Below are positions 54,634-63,601 of a DNA stretch of 64,000 bases, one piece after another. Under the pieces are notes generated by a model. It searched no databases and was not told where the DNA came from. It saw only the letters and a list, made by a program, of their open reading frames with translations. Position 1 is the stretch's first letter; the number at the start of each line of letters is the position of its first letter. Source of the DNA: Robiginitalea myxolifaciens (GTDB lineage: Bacteria > Bacteroidota > Bacteroidia > Flavobacteriales > Flavobacteriaceae); NCBI RefSeq assembly GCF_900115205.1, contig NZ_FOYQ01000001.1, positions 1,205,240-1,269,239 on the forward strand. The letters run 5' to 3'. The position numbers were made by a program, and so were the translations under genes.

Positions 54634-55986
54634 TCAATAGGCCTTTTCATCGCCTTTGAACATATTGATAATGGTCTGGATAATAATTTTAATATCCAGG
54701 AGGAAGGACCAGTTTTCGATATAAAAAACATCGAATTTTATCCGATTCTGAATGTCGCTTTCCTTTTGGACTTCTCCCCGATAGCCCCGTACCTGGGCCA
54801 GGCCTGTAATTCCCGGCTTCACAAAGTGGCGCACCATATACTTATCTACCTTCCCGGCATACTCATCTGTATGCTTAACCATATGGGGGCGGGGTCCCAC
54901 TACCGACATTTGCCCGAACAGCACATTGTAGAATTGCGGTAATTCGTCAATGCTAGTTTTGCGTATAAACTTCCCAACCCGCGTGACGCGCATGTCCCCT
55001 TTACTGGCCTGCTGCTTATCCGCATCGCGGTTCATGGCCATAGACCGGAACTTGTAGCAGTAGAATTCGTTATTGTCCAGGCCGGTACGCTTTTGCATAA
55101 AGAATAGCGGCCCCCGGGATTCCATCCAGATAAGGATTGCCAATAGCGGCGTTATCCAGATCAACAGCCCGAAAATCATAAGCAGGCTAAAGAGGATGTC
55201 GAACAGGCGCTTAACAAAGGCGTTGATTGGATTGTGCAGGGGGATGTCCCGCAGGGACAATATGGGGAGGTAGTCGTAATATTCGAATTTGAGCTTCTTG
55301 CTGTAGATGTTTTTATTATCCGGCAAAAACTTCAGTACCTTGAGGTTGTTGTCGGCGAAGTTGATAAAGTCGACAATCTCGTTGTTCTTGAGCTCTGATA
55401 TGGAGCAGTAGATCTCGTCGATATTCTCCTCCTGTATAAATCTGAAGTACTCCTCAATGGGCATGTCGTCCGTTTTTGGACAAAACTGGCGGACGAAATT
55501 ATAGCCGTACTCCGTGCGGTCCCGGAACATCTGAATGAGCTGGCTGGTTTTCTTATTCTGCCCGATTACGACCACATTGCGCGTGTTGCTCTTAATACGT
55601 TCCCGGAATTCCATCAACAAATAATAATGGACCAGTTTCAAGACGCTCACCGTTACAAAAACGATAGCGACATACTGCGCCAGCGCCAATCGACTCATAT
55701 TGGGCTGCTTGAAAAAGCCGATAAAGGCATAAATGATGAGGAAGTAAAAGAAGAACTGCCGAACGATCAACCGCAGCACATAGGTTATTTTCGAGTAGCG
55801 GTAGATGATGTAGAAGTTCGTCTGCAGCGCGATGATTATCCAGGCTGTGGTAATGTAGCAGTGAAACAGGATAATCTCCTCCAGGTTGATAGGCAGGAGG
55901 TAGGCAATGGAATTGATCAGGATTAAGTCCAGAACAATAAAGAATGCCGTCAGGAGATCGGTGTATTTAATCCGCTGAAAGAACAT
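54634..55986 (-). CDS. Undecaprenyl-phosphate sugar phosphotransferase (initiating enzyme)
   Basis: A 450-residue membrane enzyme of the polyisoprenyl-phosphate hexose-1-phosphate transferase family (WbaP/WcaJ type). Four N-terminal helices (about 13-110), a central nucleotide-like domain (about 120-240), a fifth hydrophobic segment (about 265-290) and the catalytic domain: MQKRTGLDNNEFYCYKFRSMAMNRDAD and VGPRPHMVKHTDEYAG...KPGITGLAQVRGYRGE. It starts exopolysaccharide repeat synthesis by loading the first sugar phosphate on undecaprenyl phosphate. The 54454-54633 gap upstream of ugd shows no gene. Confidence 0.92.
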   Translation of the reverse strand: MFFQRIKYTDLLTAFFIVLDLILINSIAYLLPINLEEIILFHCYITTAWIIIALQTNFYIIYRYSKITYVLRLIVRQFFFYFLIIYAFIGFFKQPNMSRLALAQYVAIVFVTVSVLKLVHYYLLMEFRERIKSNTRNVVVIGQNKKTSQLIQMFRDRTEYGYNFVRQFCPKTDDMPIEEYFRFIQEENIDEIYCSISELKNNEIVDFINFADNNLKVLKFLPDNKNIYSKKLKFEYYDYLPILSLRDIPLHNPINAFVKRLFDILFSLLMIFGLLIWITPLLAILIWMESRGPLFFMQKRTGLDNNEFYCYKFRSMAMNRDADKQQASKGDMRVTRVGKFIRKTSIDELPQFYNVLFGQMSVVGPRPHMVKHTDEYAGKVDKYMVRHFVKPGITGLAQVRGYRGEVQKESDIQNRIKFDVFYIENWSFLLDIKIIIQTIINMFKGDEKAY

Positions 55987-56073
55987 GTTACCTGCTGTTT
56001 TCGGAAAATCGGACCCTGCCGGGGTAAATCAGGGACTTCTTTACACTGCTGAAATCAGCGTCAAAAATACCCT

Positions 56074-56802
56074 TTATTTTACACTTTCGCGGAGCAGTAG
56101 CCAGAGAAACTTTGTGTTGGTATACAGATACCTCCGGAACATTCTGCGCGGCTCCTTGATTAACCGGTAGAGCCACTCCAGGCCATTGTTGCGCATAAAA
56201 GCCGGGGCTCTTCCCACCGCCCCTACATAGGTGGGTAAGGCTCCCCCTATTCCAAAGAGCATCGCCTGGATTTGGGAACTGTGGTCGTACATCCATTTTT
56301 CCTGTTTGGGACATCCCAGAGCAACGAATACGACCTGGGTGCCGCTGGAATTTAGCTGCTCGATGTAGGTGGAATTGTCCCAGGGCTGCCCGAAAGGCGG
56401 AGAAATAAGATGCGTTAGGGTAACTCCGGGAAATTCGTCGGCAATTTTTTCTTTGGCCTGTTGGAGTATCTCCGGGGTGGACCCGATTAAAGCCACCTTA
56501 TACTTACGCGCGTCGCTTACGCCAAGGAAGTGCGGGAAAAAATCCATGCCCGCGATTCGCTCCTGACGCACACCGTGCAATATTTTAAAACTCCTGGCTA
56601 CCGGAAACCCATCTGGAAAGGCATAGCGCGCCGAGTTGACTACTTCGGCAAAGGCCGGGTCGTCGTAGGCCTCGATGAGCATATGGACATTGGAGAAACA
56701 GCAATAGCCGCGTATCCCTGCACTAATGTCCTCATTGATACGGGATACGTATTCCTCCCGGGTACCCTCGTTTACCGATATCGAAATTATAGATCGCTTC
56801 AT
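56074..56802 (-). CDS. WecG/TagA/CpsF-family glycosyltransferase
   Basis: A 242-residue GT26 enzyme. CCFSNVHMLIEAYDDPAFAEVVNSARYAFPDGFPVARS (about 34-72), VALIGSTPEILQQAKE and VVFVALGCPKQEKWMYDHSSQIQAMLFGIGGALPTYVG...RAPAFMRNNGLEWLYRLIKEPRRMFRRY are the family signatures. It adds the second, usually N-acetylmannosaminuronic or similar, sugar to the lipid-linked primer. Its start overlaps the stop of the GT4 gene by one base. Confidence 0.92.
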   Translation of the reverse strand: MKRSIISISVNEGTREEYVSRINEDISAGIRGYCCFSNVHMLIEAYDDPAFAEVVNSARYAFPDGFPVARSFKILHGVRQERIAGMDFFPHFLGVSDARKYKVALIGSTPEILQQAKEKIADEFPGVTLTHLISPPFGQPWDNSTYIEQLNSSGTQVVFVALGCPKQEKWMYDHSSQIQAMLFGIGGALPTYVGAVGRAPAFMRNNGLEWLYRLIKEPRRMFRRYLYTNTKFLWLLLRESVK

Positions 56803-57935
56803 TAAGGAGTCAAGGCGTTGTAAATGGATAACAGGGAATTGTAATTGGCTTCGTGCGTATAGTGTTGTTCATACGTCTTTCGCGCTTCCAGGCCCAATTT
56901 AGCAAATTGGTCTGCATCAGTTTCTTCCAAAACCTTTTGCAGGCTTCCAGCTTCCTTGGGGTTAAACACCAACCCATTTTTTTGGTGCGTGACCAGGGTA
57001 TTGATGTTATCGAGGTCTGAAGCTATTATGGGGGTCCCGGAGGAAAACGCTTCAATGATGGTATTGGGCAGGCCCTCATACCAAACTGACGGAAATACCA
57101 GGGCTTTCGCCTGGGCCAGTTGCTCGCCGATGACCGTTTTACTTTGCCTGCCCATAAAAGTAATATTCGGCCCGGCCTGCGCTTTTAATTCCTCCAGCAA
57201 TGGGCCATCTCCGATCAGGGTGAGTTTATGCTTGAGTCCGCTGAATTCCCGAACCAAAATATCGACCCCTTTCTCCACGGACAGGCGTCCGACGAACAAA
57301 AACCCTTCGCGGGAGCCGGATGGGGCATGTGCCGCCTGAAAATCGTCTGTACTGTTGGGTTTGACCATAAGCTGCTCCGCGGGAAGCTTAAGGCTGGAAC
57401 TTTCGAATAAACTTTTGATGAATGGGGTCAGGACAATAAACCGGTCTACATACTTCCTCCATACCCCGGTGGTTTTGGTATATCCAATAAGGGAGGAAAG
57501 CGCTGCGCTTTTAACGGCGGAATCCTTAAAGCATCCATGGCGAATCCCATGGATGGGTAAGGTGAGGTCCTTACACTTGGTGCAGACCTTTCCGTTTCGC
57601 AGGAAGAGGGCACCCGTGCAGAGCAGGCGATAATTGTGAAGGGTCATCACAACAGGCACGCCTTTAGATTTTAAGGCCTTGAGGACCGCCGGGGAGGCCT
57701 CGTAGAAAAGGTTGTGGACATGGGCCACATCGGGTTGGAATTCCTCGATCTTCTCCAGGGTTTTCTCGTAGGATTCCCGGTTGAAAAAGAGTTTTCCCGC
57801 CCGGATACGATCGTTCTCAAAGAACAGCTGCGCCACAGTGATTCCGCGTTGGCTAAGCAACTGCTGCTCATTGGCCACCACGGCATCCTCGCCACCATAA
57901 TGGCGGTATTGATTATGAATCTGCAGTACTTTCAT
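56802..57935 (-). CDS. Glycosyltransferase family 4 protein
   Basis: A 377-residue GT-B enzyme. IHNQYRHYGGEDAVVANE (about 5-22), VPVVMTLHNYRLLC, a four-Cys insert (CTGALFLRNGKVCTKCKD) that may bind metal, FVGRLSVEKGVDILVREF (about 224) and the donor site ALVFPSVWYEGLPNTIIEAFSSGTPIIASD (EX7E, about 290-320). Start at ATG 57935 rather than 57950. It overlaps the polymerase-like gene by 23 bases. Confidence 0.9.
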   Translation of the reverse strand: MKVLQIHNQYRHYGGEDAVVANEQQLLSQRGITVAQLFFENDRIRAGKLFFNRESYEKTLEKIEEFQPDVAHVHNLFYEASPAVLKALKSKGVPVVMTLHNYRLLCTGALFLRNGKVCTKCKDLTLPIHGIRHGCFKDSAVKSAALSSLIGYTKTTGVWRKYVDRFIVLTPFIKSLFESSSLKLPAEQLMVKPNSTDDFQAAHAPSGSREGFLFVGRLSVEKGVDILVREFSGLKHKLTLIGDGPLLEELKAQAGPNITFMGRQSKTVIGEQLAQAKALVFPSVWYEGLPNTIIEAFSSGTPIIASDLDNINTLVTHQKNGLVFNPKEAGSLQKVLEETDADQFAKLGLEARKTYEQHYTHEANYNSLLSIYNALTP

Positions 57936-59154
57936 AGGGGCGCAATGCAAACCAGATTAGCGGATTAAAAAATGAAAATAATAAGATCATGGCATTTCGG
58001 TTGAAATGCGATTCGGTGAGTCCGGTTCCAAAAAACAGCAAAATAAATAACAGGTACAGTGTATTTCCCGTTTTTAAGCTGTTTAGGAGCGGATAACCAA
58101 TAGCCAGCAGGAGCAAGAGCAAGCCGATAATTCCTGTGGTCAGGAGTGCCTGCAGAAATATATTGTGAGCGTTGAAATTATTGCCGCCAACCAGCAGCGG
58201 TTGATAGCGATATTGCCGGTAACAATAATCCAGTTCGCTTTTCTGATCTCCCAGCCCAACCCCCAGTACGGGGTGAGCTCTGCTCACATGTACGGCGCAA
58301 TTCCAGATTAGTTCCCGAAAGCCCCTACCGCCCCAATTCTCGTCGATGTCGTACCTCCCCTCAAAGTTTATCGCCTCTTTAAACTTATCCTTCAAAACCG
58401 GGTTCAGTGAAACGAAGCCAATCAGGGAAACCAATGCCAGCGGAATGAGGATTTTTCCAACACGAGACAAGCGAATCCTGCTGCGGCCGGCTAATACTAT
58501 CCCGAGGGACAAGGTTGCTGCTACCGCCAGGGTAGTTCGGCTACCTAAAAGCAGGAGGATGAGCCCCATAAAAATCAGGATTCCCCCTAGCAGCTTCTTG
58601 TACCAGGCGGGAAAATTTTCCGGGGCGTACAAAATCAGGTATAAATTCAGGACCAGTGCAACGGCGGTATACAGGGAAAATCCGAGGTAATGAAAATCAA
58701 TAGCCGCTGTGGCCAGGCCATTCTGTGAAAGGGTCTCAAACGAAATCCCATGGGAGGTGACGCTTGCGATCAGGGAGACGACACTGAGCAAACATAAGGA
58801 GCAGGTAAATAGGATCAGGAGCCGGGCAAAGTCTCCGGGCCTGAAGTATTTCCTAAAGCTCGAATGCGCTAAGAAAAGGACAGGGATCAACAGCCAACTC
58901 GACGCCTTTTCCATCCCGGAATTCAAATCCTCACTCCAATACAGGGAGAGCAAATGAAAGAGCACAAATCCATTACATATCAGGAACCAACCTAATTCCT
59001 GCTTGCCGAGTTTCCAATAACCCATCAAAAAACCCCCCAACCAATAGGCGATCAACAAGCCTGAGAAAATATTGGGTAATGCGGGCCCAAAAGGCAGGAC
59101 AGCCGCGAATCCAGCCATCAAAAACACCCCTATTTTATAATAGACAGGGTTCAT
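57913..59154 (-). CDS. O-antigen ligase/polymerase-like membrane protein
   Basis: A 413-residue protein with about 11-12 helices. The large periplasmic loop with SRAHPVLGVGLGDQKSELDYCYRQYRYQPLLVGGNNFNAHNIFLQALLTTGIIGL (about 290-350) carries the H-N-x-F/L-x-x-L-x-x-x-G pattern of the Wzy_C/RfaL family. It would polymerise or ligate lipid-linked repeat units on the periplasmic face. Overlaps its upstream neighbour by 4 bases. Confidence 0.88.
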   Translation of the reverse strand: MNPVYYKIGVFLMAGFAAVLPFGPALPNIFSGLLIAYWLGGFLMGYWKLGKQELGWFLICNGFVLFHLLSLYWSEDLNSGMEKASSWLLIPVLFLAHSSFRKYFRPGDFARLLILFTCSLCLLSVVSLIASVTSHGISFETLSQNGLATAAIDFHYLGFSLYTAVALVLNLYLILYAPENFPAWYKKLLGGILIFMGLILLLLGSRTTLAVAATLSLGIVLAGRSRIRLSRVGKILIPLALVSLIGFVSLNPVLKDKFKEAINFEGRYDIDENWGGRGFRELIWNCAVHVSRAHPVLGVGLGDQKSELDYCYRQYRYQPLLVGGNNFNAHNIFLQALLTTGIIGLLLLLLAIGYPLLNSLKTGNTLYLLFILLFFGTGLTESHFNRNAMILLFSFFNPLIWFALRPYESTADS

Positions 59155-60482
59155 TCCTCAGGGATATTATTGTTAGCGGCATCTACCTCAGCCAGTTTTA
59201 CTACCAGGAGGAAGAGGAATACCACTTCGGGGTATTCCAGGTAATTCTGTGCCAGGAAGAGTACAAAGAGATAAATCCCCAAAAAGCGGATATAATTGGC
59301 CGGGCCAGATCCTTGATACATCCGGGCCACCCGACGGATACCCAGGAAAAACAGCAGTAAAAAACCGCCTCCTGCCAAAAGGCCGTATTCCAGCAAAACC
59401 GAAACAAAGGAAGAAAACGTCTGGTTCCGGGTACCGTCGTTAAAGGGCCGCTGTATCAGTTCCCGGTTGAGCAGTGGGAAGATATCTTCGGTATGCGCTG
59501 GGGTCTGGATTTGAAAATTTTGAAGGAGAAATTCATTTTGTACAAAGTCGCCATTGAGGTAAAAGGCAGTCCGGGAATTATACCCTCCGGGAGCAACCCC
59601 GAGGAGGGCATTTTTCGGGCTGGCCGTAACCCGCTGCGATGCCCCGTCCAAGAAAGTGAGGAATCGGGGAATCTCAGTAATTTTCATTTCGGCGGATTTC
59701 TGCATTTCCTCCTGATAATCATAGGATTCGAAAATCAGCAGGCTCTGCGCAATATTCTTCTCGATATAATCCAGGTTTCGGGCATTAAACAGGCTAATAA
59801 ACCCAAACCCGATGAAACCGCATATGAGCAGCACCAGGAGTACCTTCCAGTACTTGAGGATTTGAGAAAAATAGAGTATGCCGAGGGAAGCCAGAAAAAT
59901 GAGCAAGCCCAGACCATAGAACCCCATAATTCCCGAGAGGAGGAAGAAGGCAAATTTCAAATACGCCTTGCGATCCAGGAAGTAAACGCTTATCCCCAGG
60001 TTTACCAGGGACAGGGTATGGGATCCGAACCCCCCATGTCCATAGAGTCCGGTAAAGGCATCCTCGTAATTGCTTATCCCGGTATTGACAATAAACTGCG
60101 AGTAAATCAGGGCACTGACATTGACCACGGCCAATATCAGGGCAAAGTAATTCATGCATTGATCAAACAGCGGCTGCCCGGCAAAACCCGGGCTGGGGGT
60201 TACCCGTGCCCTGAGGAATATCCAGACGGGCAGGATTAAATACAGGGAAACGGCGAGATTAAAAAAATAGCCTCCTGAGATCCAGGACGAGAGGAAGGCC
60301 AGGATCAAAAACCCCACTAAAAAAAGGGCCGACTCCCTATCGAGCTTTTGACGAAACAAATAGGCGAGGCAGCAGGCAAGTACCGGATACAAAAAGATCA
60401 GCGTGGCCCTTAAAAAACTCAGTGAGATAAGTAGAATAAGGACGACAAATGCTATCGATGCCTGTCTGCGACTAATTTTCAT
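59151..60482 (-). CDS. Wzy-like multi-pass membrane protein
   Basis: A 443-residue protein with about 11 helices, the first at about 8-27. A long extracytoplasmic loop (about 235-340) is followed by two C-terminal helices. The conserved RfaL loop is not obvious, but the size, topology and place beside a second O-antigen ligase-like gene suggest a repeat-unit polymerase. Start at ATG 60482, which overlaps the sulfotransferase stop (ATGA). Confidence 0.7.
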   Translation of the reverse strand: MKISRRQASIAFVVLILLISLSFLRATLIFLYPVLACCLAYLFRQKLDRESALFLVGFLILAFLSSWISGGYFFNLAVSLYLILPVWIFLRARVTPSPGFAGQPLFDQCMNYFALILAVVNVSALIYSQFIVNTGISNYEDAFTGLYGHGGFGSHTLSLVNLGISVYFLDRKAYLKFAFFLLSGIMGFYGLGLLIFLASLGILYFSQILKYWKVLLVLLICGFIGFGFISLFNARNLDYIEKNIAQSLLIFESYDYQEEMQKSAEMKITEIPRFLTFLDGASQRVTASPKNALLGVAPGGYNSRTAFYLNGDFVQNEFLLQNFQIQTPAHTEDIFPLLNRELIQRPFNDGTRNQTFSSFVSVLLEYGLLAGGGFLLLFFLGIRRVARMYQGSGPANYIRFLGIYLFVLFLAQNYLEYPEVVFLFLLVVKLAEVDAANNNIPEE

Positions 60483-61315
60483 GGCCTGAGCCAACTTTCA
60501 TCTTGCTCGTATCCCAGGGCTTGCAATACATCCCCTGCATAGTGGTTGTATGCCTCGCGTTCCGCCGGACCAAAGTAGTTCTTCCAATCGCCTGAAATGC
60601 CTTTTCTCAGAAAACTGTTTTTGTCTTCCTGACCCTTTTTGCGTTTGGCCTGGTTTTCGAAAGAAAACTTTTGTACGGTTTGCCGGAGCTTTTCCTCGTC
60701 TACCGCCTCGATATCGAAAAACCCCTCAAACATATCCTTCATGGTTCCAAATGCGTCCAGCAACAAATCCTCGTAGCGAACCAGATAAATGTTCTCATCG
60801 GATTGTTCCCGTTGGGCAATCCAACTGCGGTTGTAGGTAGCCCAGTTACCCATGTAGGTGAAATGCTGGAGCTTGCTGGGTTGCTCGGTAAAAGTGTAAT
60901 GAATAAAGTCCAGCATATTCCCTTTAACGTCCTCAAAGTCCTTAAATCCGGTTTGCTTTCTGTGGTAGATCACGTCTTTGGGATTCAATTTGTTCTTCTC
61001 GTTCCAGATGAGCTGGTGGAAGTAGAGGGAAACCATCACATCGCGCCCGTCGCGAACCAGATAAACAATCCTGGGATTATTGGGGATACGCCACTTAGGC
61101 AAATAGTGGCTGTGAAACAGGGATTTCCTGGCTATTGGCATGCGGTTTCGAGGAAAGGGCAAATCCAGGTAATTTGAGATTAACTGGCCCAACCAGGTTC
61201 CCCCGGATTTGGGATACTCCACGATAAGAACCGACCCATTGGAAGCGGTAATGGTATTGATATATAGCAGCCTGGTGGCTTGCTCGATCTTGCTTTTGAG
61301 GGTAGTTATCAGCAT
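60479..61315 (-). CDS. Sulfotransferase
   Basis: A 278-residue sulfotransferase domain. The 5'-phosphosulfate loop is VEYPKSGGTWLGQLISNYL (about 33-51), and the 3'-phosphate-binding motif is RIVYLVRDGRDVMVSLYFH (about 83-101). The C-terminal RKGISGDWKNYFGPAEREAYNHYAGDVLQALGY resembles the GxxGxWK motif of PAPS-dependent enzymes. It probably sulfates the polysaccharide made by this locus. It lies 4 bases after the neighbouring sulfotransferase gene. Confidence 0.9.
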   Translation of the reverse strand: MLITTLKSKIEQATRLLYINTITASNGSVLIVEYPKSGGTWLGQLISNYLDLPFPRNRMPIARKSLFHSHYLPKWRIPNNPRIVYLVRDGRDVMVSLYFHQLIWNEKNKLNPKDVIYHRKQTGFKDFEDVKGNMLDFIHYTFTEQPSKLQHFTYMGNWATYNRSWIAQREQSDENIYLVRYEDLLLDAFGTMKDMFEGFFDIEAVDEEKLRQTVQKFSFENQAKRKKGQEDKNSFLRKGISGDWKNYFGPAEREAYNHYAGDVLQALGYEQDESWLRP

Positions 61316-61319
61316 AGGT

Positions 61320-62231
61320 TCAGGATTTCCAGGCGGTTAGGTCCCGCCCGATCAATGTCTCCAGATTTTGGATGTCTTCTATAAAATAGGACCGTAACCA
61401 GTTGGCGCGTTCATGAGTTAAAACATCGGGCTGGCCGGAATCATTCTTCGCCTTCCCGGTCATAGCACGGAGGAAAAACAATTTCAGGCGATATTTTAAA
61501 TTATAGGGAAGGATTGGGTCAATGATGTACTTGAGCAGGAATTGCTTCCATTTACTATCGTTGTACACCATATTCTTGATCCAGGTGTAGCGCACTGATC
61601 CGGTTTGATTGAGCTTGCGGTAGTCGGGTGTAAAAGTCGCATCCACCCCTATAAAGGAGTAAATATCGTGCATTATTGTTTCGGGTTGTTCCCGAATGTC
61701 CTCATACAAGAGAATGCGCACTTGTTCGGGCTTAAAGTACTGATACAACCGTTGAATCTGACGATGATATAGCCCGTGATCCACATAAGTAGTCTCGGAC
61801 TGTATTTTCAAATCCGGATGTGCTATCCGATTGGGTTCATCGGCAATGGCCGCTTCCAATTCCATATCCTCCAGGTTGCGTTTCTTAGCAAATTTATAGG
61901 CCGAAAACGCGCGCTCAACCGGATCCCTCAGGATGAGGATAAGCTTGGCGTCGGGTTGGAATTCGGCCATGCGCTTTAAGGCATGTTCAAAATAGATGTT
62001 ATGCGCGCTACCATTTAAAATTACCTTCTGATCGCGGTATTCAGGCCGATAGACCTGCTCCAAAAACTTAACCCCTTTGTTGTATAATTTATCGTCGATA
62101 AAAAAGGGGGTGTCTTTCATGGAAACCGGACCGCAAATGTCGGGATGCTGGGCCATCCAATCATATACAGAGGTGGTAGCAGACTTTTGCACCCCTATTA
62201 AAAAGACATTAGGATGTAGTCTGTTCATCAT
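61320..62231 (-). CDS. Sulfotransferase (heparan-type)
   Basis: A 303-residue enzyme. The phosphosulfate loop is FLIGVQKSATTSVYDWMAQHP (about 9-29), the 3'-phosphate motif is LILILRDPVERAFSAYKFA (about 95-113), and EQVRILLYEDIREQPETIMHDIYSFIGVD follows. It is closer to the N-sulfotransferase/GlcNAc sulfotransferase pattern than its neighbour, so the two likely act on different positions. Overlaps the flippase gene by 4 bases. Confidence 0.9.
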   Translation of the reverse strand: MMNRLHPNVFLIGVQKSATTSVYDWMAQHPDICGPVSMKDTPFFIDDKLYNKGVKFLEQVYRPEYRDQKVILNGSAHNIYFEHALKRMAEFQPDAKLILILRDPVERAFSAYKFAKKRNLEDMELEAAIADEPNRIAHPDLKIQSETTYVDHGLYHRQIQRLYQYFKPEQVRILLYEDIREQPETIMHDIYSFIGVDATFTPDYRKLNQTGSVRYTWIKNMVYNDSKWKQFLLKYIIDPILPYNLKYRLKLFFLRAMTGKAKNDSGQPDVLTHERANWLRSYFIEDIQNLETLIGRDLTAWKS

Positions 62232-63577
62232 TTGGATTTAAAGATTCGCAAAGGCAAACTAACATGCGCTGAAATCCCGAGCTTCTTTCTACAAAAGTAT
62301 ATTCCATAAAGATTCCAGGTCAATATGCTGGCAAAGGTAGCCAATGCAACGCCCATGGCGCCATAAAATGGAGCCAGTAAGCCGTTTAATATAAGGTTGA
62401 CCAATAGGCCGGCAATCATAATCCGCTGATAGAGTTTCTGATACCCGGTCATCTGCAGCAAAATTCCAACCGAACCGCTGAAGCAATTCGCGAGTTGTGC
62501 AAAGGCCAGCACAAACAGGAGTATCCAGCCCTCCTGATACTCCGGACCAAAAATCCCCAGGAGCAGGTCGTGCCCGATCAGCACAATCGCCAATGTACTC
62601 AGGGAGATCAGACCGCTTATGTTTGCGCTAAAGCGCACCAGTTGCTGCAAGCGGTCCTTTTGCCCGGCTTCGTAAAGCTCAACAACTTTCGGGGCAAGAA
62701 TGGAATTTACCGCGTCCAGGTTAAAGGAAACCAGGATAGCCAATTTGGCGGCAACGTCGTAGATGGCCACGGTTTGTTCGTCCTGGAAAAACCCAACAAA
62801 AAAACGGTCCACCCAACTGAGTAAAATGAAGATCAGCGAAGTAACCAATATAGGCCTGGAGGTCCGGGAAAATGCCTTCCAATCAATTTTTCCACGCAGT
62901 GCAAAGGGATACATTAAATGTCCATGGGTTATGACCAAACAACTCAAAAACAGGAGGAGCACACCCAGGAAGTGCAGTTTGAGTACCCAAACCCCGGTTA
63001 AGTCATTGTAAAACCAGAGTCCTAATAACAGCAGGCATACCACGGCAAAGAAGCGGGCGAAGGCATTGTAAAAGGAAAACAACGTATTGCGCTTCAGGCC
63101 GCGATACAGGCCAATGTGTATCAAAATCTGGGACCATAGCGGAAAAGTCAGGGCAGCGTACAGCAGGTAAGGTCCCAGTTCTGGTTTTTTGAAAACCTCC
63201 AGGGCGATCCATTCCCGAGCCAGGATTACGATGGCCGCAAGGGTTCCGGCCACCAAAAAAGAATTTCCCGAGGCCCGGGCCAAATAAGCGCCTATTTCCT
63301 GCTTACTGTACTTTCCTGTTGCAACCCAGCGGGTCAGGGCAATATCAAATCCTTTTTTCCCCGCAATTGAAGCAATCATAAACAGGGTGAGCCCCAGAAC
63401 CACGAGTCCATAGACCGAACTACCGAAATTTCGCGTCACCAAAAGGGTAAAATAGTAGCCCAGTAACAGGCCCAATACCCGCAGAACGATGTAGACAAAG
63501 CCCTTGCGCATGACCTCGGCCTGGTTCCCATCGGCCAGTAATTTTTGAAGCTTCTTTTTCAAATTGTTCAGCGGCAT
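62228..63577 (-). CDS. Wzx-like polysaccharide flippase
   Basis: A 449-residue membrane protein with about 13-14 helices, of the MOP/polysaccharide biosynthesis family (GFVYIVLRVLGLLLGYYFTLLVTRNFGSSVYGLVVLGLTLFMIASIAGKKGFDIALTRWVA, about 25-85). It would move lipid-linked, possibly sulfated repeat units across the inner membrane. It is unlike the flippase at 28 kb in its N-terminus, so the cell appears to keep two dedicated flippases. Confidence 0.88.
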   Translation of the reverse strand: MPLNNLKKKLQKLLADGNQAEVMRKGFVYIVLRVLGLLLGYYFTLLVTRNFGSSVYGLVVLGLTLFMIASIAGKKGFDIALTRWVATGKYSKQEIGAYLARASGNSFLVAGTLAAIVILAREWIALEVFKKPELGPYLLYAALTFPLWSQILIHIGLYRGLKRNTLFSFYNAFARFFAVVCLLLLGLWFYNDLTGVWVLKLHFLGVLLLFLSCLVITHGHLMYPFALRGKIDWKAFSRTSRPILVTSLIFILLSWVDRFFVGFFQDEQTVAIYDVAAKLAILVSFNLDAVNSILAPKVVELYEAGQKDRLQQLVRFSANISGLISLSTLAIVLIGHDLLLGIFGPEYQEGWILLFVLAFAQLANCFSGSVGILLQMTGYQKLYQRIMIAGLLVNLILNGLLAPFYGAMGVALATFASILTWNLYGIYFCRKKLGISAHVSLPLRIFKSK

Positions 63578-63601
63578 CCTAATGCAGTAGTTGGGCAGTA
63601 T

